Assembly (NCBI GenBank): GCA_964058805.1
Contig: CAXKVV010001521.1
Coordinates: 1-28,849 of the forward strand
Origin: Schoenoplectus triqueter
Taxonomy: Eukaryota > Streptophyta > Magnoliopsida > Poales > Cyperaceae
Reading direction: 5' to 3'
DNA length: 28,849 nt
In this document: in pieces, positions 1 to 11,718 of the stretch
How positions within the stretch are numbered: position 1 is the first letter of the stretch
Layout: each line of letters opens with the position of its first letter
Translations under genes and position numbers: made by a program
The notes under the pieces: generated by a model
What the model was told of the DNA's origin: nothing
Database searches by the model: none
What the model saw: the letters and a program-made list of their open reading frames with translations, nothing else

Positions 1-728
1 ACACACAGGAAACCACAAGAACATTCCTTGAACTTTCTTACTTGTCAAAGGGCATTTAAGATTTCTGATTTTTCTGGCGGCAGTTTGTAATAATTATATT
101 TTCTTTAAACTATGCCATTTTTTTTCAAAAGTATGTCCCCTTTTATTTTTTATTTTTGACAAGCAAATTGACACGGTTTGTTGAGAAGATTCAAAGAACA
201 ACGACATCCTTATAAGACAATTTCAGTTAATGACTTTGACAAAAGAGGAAAACAAACATTTCAGTAAATGAGTTGCCTTTTGTTATATGGGTGGATTCCC
301 ATGTACTATTTTTGTTCAAGCCTTCTATGTGGTTTTTATTATTTTTCCATTTATCTCTATGTTGACGCGTAGAGCAAAGAGCTGAAATTTTGAATGACTA
401 ATTAGGATGGTGGTTACTTTAGTTTACTTTAATTATATTTGATTATTTGATGTGCATATAACTGCTCTCCCAAAGATGAATATTACATGTTTGACGGAAG
501 AAGGGCCCCTTTCCATGTTTGTGCCATCTCTGTTTGTTTAAACATTGTTAGATAATGCAGGTGTATAATATTCTGTTGGCACCCTCATTTAGTCAAATTA
601 TATGGTTTATGAGGTCCATCGTGAAAAAGCAGTTATGAAAGTCAAATTCTTAGAATTTTTGGACATGCTGTTTTGTAGATTTATTATTTTGAAGGCTAGC
701 AGTTGATTGGGGAACACCCTTGTTTCAG
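1..728. other. Upstream region of the DUF547 gene: promoter, 5'UTR or first intron
   Basis: AT-rich DNA with no long open frame. Because a strong acceptor sits at 727-728, at least the right part is probably intron, and an earlier exon (coding or untranslated) should lie here or left of the window. I could not pick it with confidence. Confidence 0.4.
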
Positions 729-779
729 GCAGGTAATCTTAGTAGTGGTATAGTATTGACAATGGAGCACAGTTGTGGG
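729..779 (+). other. Candidate 5' exon of the DUF547 gene
   Basis: A textbook acceptor (CCCTTGTTTCAG) ends at 728 and a good donor (GGG|GTAAAA) follows 779. The 51 bases between them are open in phase 0 and join in frame to the exon at 1042. The ATG at 762 would give a protein starting MEHSCG followed by DDKRSDSG. If the frame instead continues into an upstream exon, 729-761 is also coding. Conservation of this stretch cannot be judged from the window. Confidence 0.5.
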
Positions 780-3700
780 GTAAAAATCATTGAGTAGCCA
801 TTAACCTTGTCACTTTCTAATCCCAACCAATTTGGGCCCTCAAATTGACCTTGTACAGGAAAGCACCAAACCAGGACCAATACAAGTTCTACCTTCCCTT
901 CCTTTTGAGTCCATTCTTCTATTGTTTTCTATCGTACTTTTTTTTTTTGACTTTGGTCGTCTCTTTTGTGCCTTCCTGGCTAAAACGACGTAATTACAAA
1001 ATATACTCAAATCCTGTTAATTAATCATTTGAAATTTTTAGGATGACAAGAGGAGCGACAGTGGAATGAGCGAAGGAAGTTGTAGTAGGAAGACAAAAAA
1101 AACTAAGTATAAATATCAGCTTCAAGAAGAGGTCACTACTTATTATTACAACTATTTACTTTCTTTAGGAGTACTGTCACCTATAAATGCCTCTTTCCCT
1201 ACATGATAACACTTCGCTACTTGAACTTCCCTAGTTGGCATGTTGGAGTTATAATAAATTTTATGGTCTGTTTTCAACGTCAGATTTTTTTTTAATGAAA
1301 TCACCGTGATTGTCTATTTTTGTACCAGCATTTCGATTTTAAGTGTTTTTGTGGGTCTGCTGATGTTTGCATACAGGTTAAGAAATTGCAAAAACAGCTG
1401 CAAGAAGAGATAGATTTGCACCTAGCCTTAGCAAATGCTGTAGCACATGATTCAATGCCTACATTCAAGTCTCCTGCTATAATTCCATATGAGGTACAAT
1501 TTACCTTATATGCTTATGCACTTTCTTAGAAGAGAAGTGTACCTCATCCTTTTAAACTTACTTTTTCTATAGACTCAGGAGCTTCTAGCCACAATTGCTT
1601 CATTGGAAACTGCAGTGTCAGATTTAGAGAAAGAGCTTGATTCATTGCAGTACCAACTGTGTCATGAGCGGAATGAGAGGCTTCTTGCTGAAACCCACAT
1701 TCGTGGATGCAGCAGATCTCTGTCATCTGTGCCTTCACCATTGCCTTCACATGGTGCCTGGGAAGAGGTACTCTTCCTTTTTATTGTTTTTTTTTCACAT
1801 CTTTTTGATCAGTATATGCGGTCAGGTATTATCGGGAGATGCTTTTGTTAGCTTGTTCCTTTTCTACTGCAAACAAAAAAAAGGAAAACCACAAAGTGGC
1901 TTCTAGAGCATATAGTTGCAACTTAAGCAGTAAACATGAATACAAAAAAATCCGGTGTTGTGTCAGTGTTCTGCTGCTAGATCTACCAGTCAGAGCAAGA
2001 GGCGTAGATGCTGGCTACAATGAGCATGATGTTCTTTCATTATAGAATGTCATATTGCTCTTTTAACCCTTAGAGCTCAAACCCCAGCAAAATATGGTTC
2101 TTCGATTTATTACACTTCAGTCTCTGCAAGAAATTATTCTCTGTTCTGTGGTTTGCATCGACTTGTAAACCATGTCACCTTTAACAGTTTTTCTTTCTTT
2201 TGTTTGATAAGAAATAATTTTTCTGGAATATTTCAGAGCATATCTTCATTAAGATGTTTGAAATTTGGAAGTTCAAACTTAGCTCAACTGGTTCAGCAAG
2301 ATGATATATTGTCAGAGTACAGTAACCCACAGAAAGTTTCGAGAGGCAGCCTTAGTCTCCTTGATGGAAGCAAAGAGGTAAGCTCTCTCTCTTTATTTTT
2401 TTTTCTTCTATACTTATGTCATGGGCTTTTCCTTTTTCTCTGGCTTATCTTATCACATGGCCTCACACTGATAATTGTACTAATCAGATTATTACTTGTT
2501 GGGAACTCGATATACACAAAATAGTTTCATTGAACATGTTGTGTGCTGAAATTTCAATACCCTGAGATGTGCAAAAACTGAAAGAGAAACAAATTGGGTT
2601 TTTGTTTAATGAGGAAACCATGACATGAAAAAAAAACCCTCAAGAACTGATCTTGTCATCCTTGCACCACACGTGCAAAGGTTCCACCCATCTCCAACTA
2701 TGGAGGTCCACTTATGACTCAAGTCCTTACGATTTTGCATCCCACAAAGGATCCACGGGCATGCCTTTTCTACATCCCTTAGAAGCTAACCACAAAGGCA
2801 CACAACACTGTCATCGCTGTACCAGCGGATTCCATCAAAAACACAAAAGGTACCTTGAGGGAGGGATTAAGACCTGTACCATATAGCACGACATAGCACC
2901 GATTGGGATTGCACTACTCTGACCACAGCTCTCTTCTTCCTCCCTTTCTTCTTCATCTTCATCTCTTTCTCTCTCTCTTTTAGTGGAGGTGGCTCTCCTA
3001 TGTCTTGTCACAGAGGAGAGGAACACCTCTCTTTTAATTTGATTCTCAATGGCTGGGCCTTCTTATTTTCTGGGCAGGCTTATAAGTTGGGACAAGCAAG
3101 GTAATTTTGAAAAGAAAATCTAAAGCTATGGTAAGTATTTGTTTTTCTTTTATAGACGCTGATGCAGCGCATAATGGGCGATGATGAAAAGAAAACAGGT
3201 TCCATTTCCTTTGATGAAAAATCAGAATCAGCTGGCTCAGTAAAACTTAACACAAAAAGAAACCTTTGGACCAACCCAAACCAGCTCTCAGAAGAGATGG
3301 TTCATTGCATGAGAAACATCTTCCTTTGTCTCTCTGAGTCCTCAAAACTATCCTCTTCACCAGAAGGACAGCGGTCCCTCTCTGATTCATCAGCTGTTCC
3401 ATCCATGCACCATAACACATCAGTTGAGTCTAGCCAAAGCGAAGATAAGCCTAAAGAGCTCGACCCATATAAGGTTAACAAAGGGAAGGTGAAATTTGAT
3501 ATAGGCAGCTATGCCACAGCAACCGAGGTTTCATGGATGTCAGTTGGAAAGGAGCAATTGGAGTATGCATCTGATGCATTGATGAAATTCAGGTAGATAA
3601 AAAGGATGGTCTGTTAAACTTCTTTAACAAAAATAGTGCATCATTGGTGGATATCTTAATTTTTTTCAGATTAAAGGTTCCCCGAAACAAAAATAAATTG

Positions 3701-5658
3701 TGAGGCTTCTTGAATAGTGTCGTATTCTTATTCTATTTTATATTCTTTCCTGATTAGTAGGTGTTATTTTTGGGGTTTGTGTTTTTACATAACTCCCTGA
3801 ATTGGTATAGCATAATAAATTGTAGATGGTACATCATATATAACAAAAGTTTTAATATACTGCAAAGTGTAACATATAAGAATAATATTTGATTAAAACT
3901 GCCCTGTATACTTGCAAAACAATGAGAAGGTCCCTTGTGGAGCAGCTAGGAAAGGTGAATCCTGCTAATTTGAGCTGTGATGAGAGGCTCGCTTTCTGGA
4001 TCAACTTATTCAATGCTTTGATCATGCACGTATGTTTGCTATTTGTTGTTTTCCCTACCATTTCCTTTTTCTTTTTCCTTTTAAATTTAAAAATGTTGGA
4101 TGTTATCTTTACCAAAAAGCAACCTAAATTATATACTTTTGTTACTTAGTGATATTTAAACATGCAAATGTTTTCAACTTTATGATTCAAAATATAATGG
4201 CATTTATCTTTTTGTATATTTCCAGGCTTATCTTGCTTATGGAGTTCCCAAAAATGACATCAAGCTCTTCTCTTTAATGCAAAAGGTCTAAATAATATTC
4301 AAAATCATCTTAAATGTTTAATTCATGAAACTAATTTTTTTTACTAATGGAATCTAGTGAATATTTCAGGCATGTTATACAATAGGCGGTCAATCAATTA
4401 GTGCGGCTGAGATTGAGTTTGTAATTTTAAAATTGAAAGCCCCAGTTCACCGCCCCCAACTTGTATGCCATTTTGTTCTTTTCTTTGCATCGTCTTTTCT
4501 TCTGACGCCAAAAAAATTTATTGTTCTAACTTTTTCAGGCTTTAATGCTGGCTCTTCATAAGTTCAAAATAACTGAGGAGCATAAGAAATTTGCTCTGGA
4601 AAACACTGAGCCAATGACTCTATTCGCACTTAGCTGTGGAATGTTCTCTTCTCCTGCAGTAAGGCTTTCTTCTGATCTCCTTTTTTTTCTTTTTGTTTCT
4701 TTGTTTTATTGATTCTTTCTTTATTTTCAGATGTATCATTCAAAGTGATAGTACTTTTGTTAATCACGGACCAGCTTGAAACTAATTTCTAAATTCTTTC
4801 TGGGATTTTTGTAATCCAGCTTGTTTAAGAAAGTTTATTTTTCATTAAGTCTGCAACAAAACCCCCTATTGTGCTAAATTAAGTATCAATTTAACACAAT
4901 TTTGTGAGCTAAGCCGCAATTTCCAAATAGCGTAATATCAGCTCGGTGCCAATTTACAATCAATTGAGCAGTCATACAACAGTATTTTTATAGGCACACA
5001 GTCCAAGGTTTTGGTCCTCCAGTGAAATTCAACTGAAGAATTATTGAGGCTGCCAAATTAAGTAGCACCAATAGACTGCCTAGCTTGTAGACAAAAATGG
5101 TGTCTGCCTAAAACGGCATTTCAGAGGTTAAAAAAGGTGGTCCCATCAAACTGGTAGTAGACAAGAAAAACTGATCTTTCATCTACAATGAATTATACTA
5201 CACTATCAAAGATGATAAGTTAGAAAAAGCGTGTTATGATATTCGCAATTCTTCAACTAATCTTCTGATAAGCTTTAATGTAACAATGGCAAACTTCTAT
5301 TGGAATCCAGATTAGGATATTCTCAGCACGTAATGTCAGGGCAGAACTCCAGATGTGCATGCGTGACTACATTCGTGCAGCAGTCAGCATCAATGAAAAA
5401 GGAAAGTTATTGGTCCCCAAATTGCTACACAGTTATGCCAAGGGAATTGTTGAAGATTCTCTACTCGTTGATTGGATCTCTCACCAGCTTTCACATGACC
5501 AGATCATGGCTATTCGTTTCTCAGCTTTGCAGAAGAGACAAAGACTTCTCAGTGCCAGAAGCTTCACAGTTGTACCTTTTGATACAAAGTTCCGATACCT
5601 ATTTTTGCAAGATGATATTGTCGATAATGGGAAAAGTAGTGTTTTGAAGGGTTCTTGA
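762..5658 (+). CDS. MIP1 leucine-zipper / DUF547 domain protein (11 exons, 5' end uncertain)
   Basis: Exons that join in frame with GT-AG borders: candidate 729-779 (ATG at 762), 1042-1131, 1377-1493, 1573-1767, 2237-2377, 3156-3592, 3927-4029, 4226-4285, 4370-4462, 4539-4658, 5311-5658 (TGA). From the ATG this gives about 573 residues. Residues 25-125 form a charged coiled coil (KKLQKQLQEEIDLHLALA, then LEKELDSLQYQLCHERNERL), matching the MIP1 leucine-zipper family. A family motif PNQLSEEMVHCM lies near 228. DUF547 spans about 335-535 (LAFWINLFNALIMH, YLAYGVPKNDIKLFSLMQK, HRPQL, LFALSCGMFSSPA) and the end carries PFDTKFRYLFL. The biochemical role of DUF547 is unknown; the family name comes from a snapdragon MADS-partner protein, so a nuclear or scaffold role is only inferred. 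All introns but one are phase 0; the 3593-3926 intron is phase 2. Domain identity is secure. The first exon is tentative, and the gene may begin before 729. Confidence 0.88.
2378..3155 (+). other. 778-bp intron with a compositionally distinct insert
   Basis: This intron of the DUF547 gene holds a stretch at about 2640-2930 that is clearly richer in G+C than the T-rich flanks. It is followed by a CT-rich run (2931-2985) and a short perfect hairpin (GAGAGG AACA CCTCTC) near 3014-3030. The insert has stop codons in all useful frames and does not match a family I recognise. It may be a small retroelement fragment, but no tRNA-like boxes or poly(A) tail are evident. Confidence 0.45.
3927..3929 (+). 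promoter_or_regulatory. Tandem (NAGNAG) splice acceptor of exon 7
   Basis: The acceptor region reads GAGAAG, so splicing can use either AG three bases apart. Both choices keep the phase-2 frame: the first gives Phe-Arg-Arg-Ser-Leu-Val-Glu, the second Phe-Arg-Ser-Leu-Val-Glu. The polypyrimidine tract in front is weak. The next upstream AG (3879-3880) leads to an in-frame stop at 3894, so it is excluded. Confidence 0.6.
4659..5310 (+). other. 652-bp last intron of the DUF547 gene
   Basis: The donor is GTAAGG after codons for Ser-Ser-Pro-Ala and the acceptor is TGGAATCCAG. The intron is T-rich at its left end and otherwise featureless. I see no nested gene or clear transposon ends. Confidence 0.7.
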
Positions 5659-5857
5659 ATAATGGAACGCTTTTTTGTACATGTTTTGTATATGCTTTTG
5701 GTTAAAATGACGCTATGACACGTCAGCATGGAGGACATAGTACCACATCTGCAATGCATATATACTTTGTAATTGAAGAGTAACATTTTTTTTCATTTTT
5801 TTCTTTTCTAATATTTTGGTTTTGTTGGAGTAGAATATTGAAAGGGTAGGCTAGTGC

Positions 5858-5863
5858 AATAAA
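5858..5863 (+). terminator. Candidate poly(A) signal of the DUF547 gene
   Basis: A canonical AATAAA lies 200 bases after the stop codon, in a T-rich 3' region with TGTA elements near 5680. Plant poly(A) signals are loose, so the actual cleavage site is uncertain. Confidence 0.4.
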
Positions 5864-5949
5864 AGGAGACAAAGATGAGATTTTTATTTTATTATTTTTG
5901 TGTGTGTTTGTAAAGTACGTGCAACTATGATTGGTCAAGATTATGTGAG

Positions 5950-6358
5950 GCGCGGATCCAGTATTGTCTAGGGCTATGGGTCTCCCTTATGATATTTTGA
6001 AATAGTGTTTTTTGATAATTTTTTTCTCTAGAATTTTTTTGTCTCTTATAAATTATCTGATTATTTTTATTAAGAAAAAATATTTAATATTATGTATAAT
6101 GAAATAATTATGCAAAGATATTAAAATTTAAAGTTATGTAAACGGAAACTTTCTTAATTATTTATTATTTTGAGTTTTATTTTGTTGTTATTTTCAATAT
6201 ATAAATATTATTATTTTAATAATTTTTTATTAGATAAGAATATATATTAAATTATTAATTTTTTATTTAGTACTCAATTAGTTTATGAATTTGAACCTGA
6301 TAAATTATTATAATTCGATAATTATTTCTGACCAAAATTTTTCATCCGCCAAGGGATC
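5950..6358. mobile_element. Possible MITE remnant with GGCGGATCC-like ends
   Basis: The left end carries GGCGCGGATCCAG and the right end, read on the other strand, TTGGCGGATG. Between them lie about 400 bases of extremely AT-rich DNA with no coding capacity. Ends of the type 'GAGGCGGATCCAG' are common on small plant transposons. The terminal match is short and no clear target duplication was found. A related start (AGAGGCGGAATT) occurs at 10345. Confidence 0.3.
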
Positions 6359-6885
6359 CAAGTTCTATCTGTATAGTATTTTTGCATCAGTTTTATGTTA
6401 ATAATCCAATCTTTGTTCTTTTATGAAGGCGACCATGTTCATTTTTTTTTCTTTTTGTTCTTTTAGTTTGGGCATCTTGGATTTTATGAATTCGTACGCA
6501 TGAATCAGCGGTGTTTCCAACCTGTGTGCTGTTCAACCGTAATTTGGCATGTGAATGAAGCAAACATTACCTTAATGCCCTGATATTAATGGAGTCCTAT
6601 GTACTGCTGAAAACGAATTTTTAAATGTAAATCATACATATTTAAAATTTTGGTATGGTATTTCCGTACAATTTGAAGTGCGCCTTGTTCTAAAAGAAAT
6701 CCAATGGAAGTATTATGTTCTTTTTAACGTGTACATTATACAAAATTGAATTTATACAAATTTTTAAGCGCAAGCTCTGTGCAAATTTATATTTTGGACA
6801 TGGCAGGACTTGCGAGCATATAAATTTTTTGGACACTCGCACTTATGAAAGGAATCATGTAAATTTTAGCAACTATACCTGAGAG
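6359..6885. other. Intergenic, no gene seen
   Basis: AT-rich DNA with no supported open frame, repeat or RNA gene. Confidence 0.6.
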
Positions 6886-7116
6886 TAGAGGTGGTAGAAT
6901 CCGATCCGACCTGAGAAATCTGTCCGATCCGTTCAAATCTGAATCCGACACGATCTGATTTTTTTAAAAAAGTTAAACTAACACGACCCGACCCAATCCC
7001 GACCTGACCCGACCCGACCCGAGATCAAATAGTCTTCAATTCAATCAAAATCTATCAACGATCTGAAAAAACACATGTAAATTGATCCGACCCGCCCCGC
7101 CCGATTGTCACCTCCA
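6886..7116. mobile_element. hAT-type MITE, CCGACCCG-rich (231 bp)
   Basis: Starts TAGAGGTGGTAGAATCCGA and ends, read on the opposite strand, TGGAGGTGACAATCGG. The body is full of CCGACCCGACC-type repeats. It is flanked by CCTGAGAG (6878-6885) and CCTAGGAG (7117-7124), which agree at 6 of 8 bases and fit a decayed 8-bp target duplication of hAT elements. There is no transposase, so it is non-autonomous. Confidence 0.6.
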
Positions 7117-7124
7117 CCTAGGAG

Positions 7125-7737
7125 TTGGGTGTGAATGAATCAGGTCTAGTTCTTGTCTTGATTCCCGGAGGAATTTCGTGGGGCTTTTAAGTGTAATCGC
7201 CGTATTACATTTGGATTGGGACTATGACATGTTAATAGATCAAGGCCCATCAATGAAGATTTCTGTATTTAAAGGTTGAGCCGTTGGGGTTTTGAGGCTT
7301 GCTTTTAATTAAGGTTTAGAAAGGCTTGTTTCTATCTATCTATTGAGATTTCTGTTTTATTTTTGTTTTTTAAGAAGGGCTGTCGTTATTTCAGTATCAT
7401 TTTTTTAAAATGTTTCTCGTATATTTGAATCAGAATCTCTCGGAAAGACCCATCACAATATGTACTAGATCTGCAGTTTTATTAATATTTTATTTTATTT
7501 TATTTTTCAATAAGAAACAAAAATGAAAAGTGAAGAATAATAGAAAGGGGAAAATTTATACAACATATCAACAAGTCCGCTTAAACTGTTGATTATTGGT
7601 CATGAAATGCATTTTGACCAACATTTAGAGGTCTTTTAATTGAAAATATATTTCGAATTTATAAAAATGATTTCTGTTTTCATTTTCACACGTTTGAAAT
7701 AAAATCTCGACTATTGAAATTTGAAGAACGAGGGTAG
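7125..7737. other. Intergenic, no gene seen
   Basis: AT-rich DNA. No supported coding frame or repeat apart from low-complexity T runs. Confidence 0.6.
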
Positions 7738-7774
7738 TTTTCTTGTCGAGACATAGCTTGTCTCGACAAGAAAA
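7738..7774. repeat. Perfect 16-bp inverted repeat with 5-nt loop
   Basis: The arms TTTTCTTGTCGAGACA (7738-7753) and TGTCTCGACAAGAAAA (7759-7774) are exact reverse complements around the loop TAGCT. The flanks do not extend the stem. It is followed directly by short imperfect tandem repeats. It is shorter than a normal plant miRNA precursor. It could be a foldback footprint or a recently formed hairpin. Confidence 0.9.
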
Positions 7775-7823
7775 TTTAAACCGATATGAGAATTTGAGAC
7801 CGATATGAGACAAATTTAAACCG
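7772..7823 (+). repeat. Imperfect ~20-bp tandem repeat (three units)
   Basis: Units built on AAATTTAAACCGATATGAG recur about every 20 bases, the second with AATTTGAG at its start and the third broken after AAATTTAAACCG. They begin inside the right arm of the preceding hairpin. Confidence 0.65.
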
Positions 7824-10800
7824 TTTATTTTGACTTAAATGATCTGAGTATGATAGATAGTGTGTATATAAGTTCTTTTTAATGAAAGCTGTGTAGGCTC
7901 TGATTCCAAATAAAGCAACTATTCTGACTTTGGTATGTACTAATGTTGTGGGACATTAAAATGGAGATCAGAACCGACTCTTCAGCAACTCCACCATATG
8001 ATTAAAATATTAGGAAAAATAACTTTCTCATATAAAATAATGAAATATTTTACCAAATATCATTATCCTCCTTTTTTTCCTTTTTTTTTATAAAAAGAAA
8101 AATATTGGCGTCCTTATTAGTAGTACAAAGGACCAAATTCTTTTCTTGAATATATAATATTCTTCTGTATTCCTCCTTTTTATGAGAAATTATTCCTACA
8201 CACTAAATTTACACATATGTACATAATATTAAAACTAAACACTTATCAGAATATATTTTATAATTTGAGTTAGAGATTATTGCTGAAAAATATTTATACT
8301 TACTACTAAATAAGAATATAAGATATTGAGTGAAGTTATGGTGCTTAGCGAAGTACAAAATATTATATTTCATGTAAGTAACTCAAATTTAAAAGTTTAA
8401 ATGACTGTTCTGAATCGCTGAACAATATATTTTTAAAATTATTATTATTTTTTAGATGAGTACAATATTTATCATATTTGTCGATCTAACAATCTAAATT
8501 TCAAACCAAACGAAATTCGCTACATAGCTATTTGCTATCATAACGGCAAAGGTCTTGAGATTCAGCGGTAAATGCCATCCTTGATTCAGCTTCCCACCTA
8601 TAACTGTTTTTTTTTTATGAAAAGTCACCCCGCACCATTCAATATTAATATTTTTTTATTCATCTAAAACATATTAAAAATATAAATAAATAAAAAAATA
8701 AATAAATTTTGATCTCCAAACATATTTCAATACGAAAATTATATTCAACAATTTGAATCGGCCATTTGAACTTTAAATTTGAGATACGAATACAAAGCAT
8801 AATTTTTTTTAATTCATACTCATTCTAAGATATTTATCAGTTTTGATGGACCGAAATTAATTATTGGATGGGTGATGCATTTCTTACGATTTGGGGGTGC
8901 TGAATGTAGTGGTTAGTTGTAGCTTTGATCGGGAGTCCCAAACGGGATCTCTAGCAATATGTGTAAAGGATAATTATTATTTTGTCCGTACGTTGCTAGG
9001 TGATTTTTTTTTTAAATATAAAAATTTATATCTTCATATAAAAAAAATGAAATAAAAATAAAAATAATTTAGTAATTAATAAATTTTAATCATGAATACA
9101 TAATTAATATAAAATAAATGTAGAATTAAGAGGAAAATTGACATTCAGAATTTAAAAAAGTAAAATTCATAATTGATGATAATCTAAGAAAAAAAACAAA
9201 GTAGAACAATTATATTTCTAAATTATGCAGAATTTCGTGTAATAATTAAAATTGAAAGAAAATAATAACTTCAACACAAATGACCATAAATATAGTAATA
9301 TCATTTGACGAATAACTCAATCTGATAACTAATATTAAATTTAAAAATTCAACAAAAAATCTGAACCGTTATAGAATCAGAACACTTAAATCTGCCTCAT
9401 TTAATTTTACTGAAAGTATACATTATTAGATGATGTATGAAACTTGGGTGGCACAGTGGTGGCACTTCCTGATTGGCCTATAATATGTCTTATGATCCGT
9501 TACTACTGCATGATAGTTCATTGTTTGTTTCGAATTGGCGTCCCTTAGATTTATGAAATATTTAGTACATTATCCATGAAATGCACGAGAGGATGCGATA
9601 ACTGCTCTTTTTTTAGGTCATCCTTTGCTACTATTAAAATGTAAAAATGCCTTTCTGCAATTGAAAAATATTAATATGTTCCTACTTAAAATGGAAAACA
9701 TATTATTAATAAATATTACATTTTAAAAATCTTTAGCTATTTTTTGAAATAACAATATCACATCTCCATAAATAAAAATATATAGAAAATATTTATAAAA
9801 TAAATTTCGTGCCGAATTTCAAGTATTCTATTCTGTACAGAAAATATTGCCATTTGCTGGACTTGATTATTATTGAACTAATCATTTAAATATTTATTCA
9901 TATAACTTTTTGTATAATTATCGAGTAAATCACTTTTTCCCGTGGCAGTATGTGGAAGAATATCTTCTGGGTGATGTGGTGATATCATAGCATGCATTTG
10001 CATGGAAACCCTTAATTTGTTGGTTTATGTGGCACACACTTTAATACATCCGAAATAATGATAGCATCTTTTTTGTTATTTTTTCTTTCTATGAGTGGAG
10101 ATAGTATCCGGTTGTCAACACGCTTGCTTGAACTTCAATACCACATACCACTTGTGACGGCTAACAACCAAAGGATATACATCTTCTACTTTTTAAATTC
10201 ATGTTTTTTCTCTGTTTTTTTTATGAAAGTGGATCCCATTTAATTCTATTTTTAGTGGGATTTATTGTCTGAAAAAAAGTAGAAATTTGAAGAGCAACAA
10301 ATTTTCAATTTTTAGTCTTAGTCTTGTAAGCTTGTGTCATTTAGAGGCGGAATTAAAATTTGAACTTGGAGGATTCAAAGAATTTAATTAAATAATAATT
10401 ATATTAATAAAAATAAATATTAAGTACTTAATAAAATTATCGGTAGTTATGTTTTATAAATACAAAGAAAATTCATAACTTCTACTTGAGAAATCAAAAA
10501 GCCTACTTGAGAGATCAAAAGCGCACAAGGAAATAAATGAATGAACTAGTTAGTTAATTTGGAAGGTGAAAGGAATTAAATGCTTTCTAACTGGAGGGGT
10601 CGCATTTAACAGAGTTTAACAATGTAGTCATGCTAACACTTGTTTTCGATAAAATTTTGTTGCAAGTTGCTCAATATTAATTTTATACGATATTCATATT
10701 TGATCATTAAATTTCAAATTATTTATTCTTAATCATTGAATTTCAATATATATTCAGATTTATCACTCTTATCATTTTTTTTTCATCCAACGCTCTAACA

Positions 10801-10885
10801 ATACGGATTTGACATCCTATGCGGATTCTAACTAACAATTTATATGCTGTAATAAAGTAAGTATTTTCTTAGAATACTTTATGGC
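7824..10885. other. 3 kb AT-rich intergenic DNA, no gene seen
   Basis: Both strands are broken by frequent stops. Only small structures are visible: an AGAGGCGGAATT start at 10345 that may be another MITE end, and a doubled CTACTTGAGA(A/G)ATCAAAA motif at 10482-10521. No domain, RNA gene or transposase fragment could be supported. Confidence 0.6.
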
Positions 10886-11286
10886 TAGCTAATAAATTTG
10901 AGTCGGTTTAGATCGGACCATCATTATTTTATTATTTTTTGATCCCGATCCGTTTAAAATCAGGTCAACATTTTTTTGACCTGACCTATCCGAATGGATC
11001 ATGGGTCGATACAACTCAAATAAAATAATTAAGTATTTATCAATTATTTTTATATTTTAAAACAATTTAATATTTATTAATATATAATTTATCTCATTTA
11101 GTGTATATATAAGCTTTGATTAGTGTTAAATCATAAAATAAATTAAAAATATATAATTAAATCGGTCGGGTCGACCTGTACTTGACCTGACTGAGATGGG
11201 TCAAGAAATCTTCATCCATACCCAACTCATTTATTCTTGAGTCATCTCTGATCGGGCTGAGTTCGGATTGAGTTTTAACACCCCCA
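10886..11286. mobile_element. Degenerate GGGTCGGGT-rich MITE, copy A
   Basis: It aligns along most of its length with the element at 11719-12169: a left CGGATC block, an AT-rich middle with TAAAATAATTAAGTATT, then TAATTAAATCGGTCGGGTCG, CATTTATTCTTG and an end reading TTTTAACACCCCCA. The right end on the other strand is TGGGGGTGTTAAAACTC, typical of hAT-like MITE termini; the left end is decayed. No target duplication can be read. Confidence 0.55.
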
Positions 11287-11291
11287 AAGTT

Positions 11292-11468
11292 AAAGTATAT
11301 GAATAGTTTTAAACAATATCAGTTGTAAATAATATTGATGATATGGTATAACATCCACATAAATATTTATATGAGGAAAGAAAAAAATATATATAAGTCA
11401 TTAGATCAAAGTAGATGAATAGTTTGAAACAAAATTAATGATAAATAATATTGATGATATTACATAAC
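11292..11468 (+). repeat. 61-bp direct duplication, 116 bp apart
   Basis: Segments 11292-11352 and 11408-11468 have equal length and agree at 51 of 61 positions by hand count, sharing the core TAAATAATATTGATGATAT. They lie between two related MITEs. No coding content. Confidence 0.75.
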
Positions 11469-11718
11469 TAAAAAGTTTAGAATTTAATCCTTTTATGTAT
11501 TATTATTATTATTATAAATTACACAAAAAATTAAGTACGGTATTAGTTAGAACGGTTTTCTTTAGTTGTAAAATTACCTGCTTAATTACATGGCAGTGTC
11601 CAAAGTATTCCGCTGATACATCAGTTTGGTGACAAATGATCAAATCCATATTACTGATCATGAGTCATGAGGGAAAATAAAATGTTTTTTCAGTTGTTTA
11701 ATTCAATTGGATCTGAAC

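Noticed and set aside
475..542. Candidate start exon from ATG at 477
   Set aside because: The frame gives an unremarkable short peptide ending in a stop with no suitable donor. The exon at 729-779 has better borders and phase.
3852..4149. Open frames around exon 7 on both strands
   Set aside because: The plus-strand frame runs into the intron past the donor at 4030, and the minus-strand frame is its shadow. The spliced model joins conserved DUF547 sequence on both sides.
5300..5647. 115-codon frame overlapping the last DUF547 exon
   Set aside because: It is in another frame of a strongly supported exon; the 5311-5658 frame carries the conserved domain.
10345..10525. Second GGCGGA-started element like that at 5950
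   Set aside because: Only one end is visible and the interior similarity is just AT-richness; not enough to call an element.
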